From Bacteroidetes bacterium GWF2_41_31 (GTDB lineage: Bacteria; Bacteroidota; Bacteroidia; Bacteroidales; F082), in NCBI GenBank assembly GCA_001769215.1, contig MEOL01000020.1, positions 52,716 through 116,715 on the forward strand: a stretch of 64,000 nucleotides of DNA, written 5' to 3'. Positions 63,916 to 64,000 of the stretch are shown piece after piece. The stretch's first letter is position 1, and every line of letters begins with the position of its first letter. Under the pieces are notes generated by a model. That model was not told the DNA's origin, did no database searches, and saw nothing but the letters and a program-made list of their open reading frames with translations. The translations under genes were made by a program, and so were the position numbers.

Positions 63916-64000
63916 GGCAGGTAACGGTTTTTAGCTATACGCAGGCAGGGATTTTAACCACTGAACTTCCTACGAAGAAATGAACTTCAGTTTTACCACT
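63916..64000. repeat. Cassette-junction-like palindrome E, cut by the window edge
   Basis: GGCAGGTAACGGTTTTTAGC followed by TATACGCAGGCAGGGATTTTA. It resembles the left arm of site D. The other arm would lie beyond 64000. Confidence 0.55.

Noticed and set aside
1..64000. tRNA, rRNA, tmRNA or known riboswitch
   Set aside because: Reading by eye found no T-loop GTTCRANNC with matching acceptor stems and no recognised conserved RNA core. A covariance search would be needed to exclude them fully.
54499..64000. Classic insertion sequence or composite transposon around the right-end genes
   Set aside because: No transposase gene and no target-site duplications at the boxes. The boxes are bound to single gene units, not to the region as a whole.

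Overview
The window looks like chromosome from a Bacteroidota bacterium, probably of the Bacteroidales/Marinilabiliales kind. Evidence: a complete Na+-NQR operon (nqrABCDEF) with apbE; a gldA-gldF-gldG-DUF4340 cluster; a type IX secretion plug protein (DUF5103 family); an LruC-domain lipoprotein; LytS/LytTR two-component pairs; M13 and M16 peptidases with lipoprotein or secretory signals; and repeated -7 boxes of the Bacteroidota form TAnnTTTG. No rRNA, tRNA, CRISPR array or transposase was seen.

Layout. 1-4.6 kb: a cut-off secreted Ig-like protein, a LytTR regulator, a dispersed ~190 bp structured repeat and a LytS-type kinase with FG-GAP-like sensor repeats. 4.7-13.2 kb: housekeeping genes (rsmG, gldAFG, an MFS carrier with pepD, rpmH). 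13.3-18.2 kb: accessory stretch with an ORF6N gene behind a perfect palindrome, beta-barrel paralogs and a HigBA toxin-antitoxin unit between cassette-like boxes. 18.2-31.1 kb: M16 and M13 peptidases, a superoxide reductase, a START-like protein, dnaX, a deacetylase and FemAB-like pair, a toxin-antitoxin pair whose toxin is frameshifted, and a B12-binding radical SAM enzyme. 31.4-41.1 kb: kinase, regulator and a lipoprotein with five starch-binding-like repeats in one operon, a beta-helix protein with an IPTL-CTERM-like tail, upp, a MacB-like permease and a beta-barrel protein. 41.2-41.8 kb: three tandem copies of the structured repeat. 41.8-54.2 kb: the LruC lipoprotein, T9SS plug, Na+-NQR, its flavinyl transferase ApbE and a small Cys-rich membrane protein resembling NqrM.

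The right end (54.5-64 kb) is the part most worth attention. It is visibly AT-rich, every gene is on the minus strand, and the genes are separated by imperfect palindromes. Each gene unit is bounded by its own matched pair of inverted 9-10 bp boxes (GTTA....CC / GG....TAAC), and in two units the 3' box contains the stop codon. This is the boundary logic of integron gene cassettes. One unit is a two-gene operon: an 1843-residue protein with a STAS-like start, a GHKL ATPase fold, two phosphoribosyltransferase-like domains and a second GHKL-like fold at its C-terminus, followed 2 bp later by a protein with an apparently intact nucleoside phosphorylase domain. I propose it as a candidate nucleotide-centred conflict or stress system. 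That function is inferred from domains and context only.
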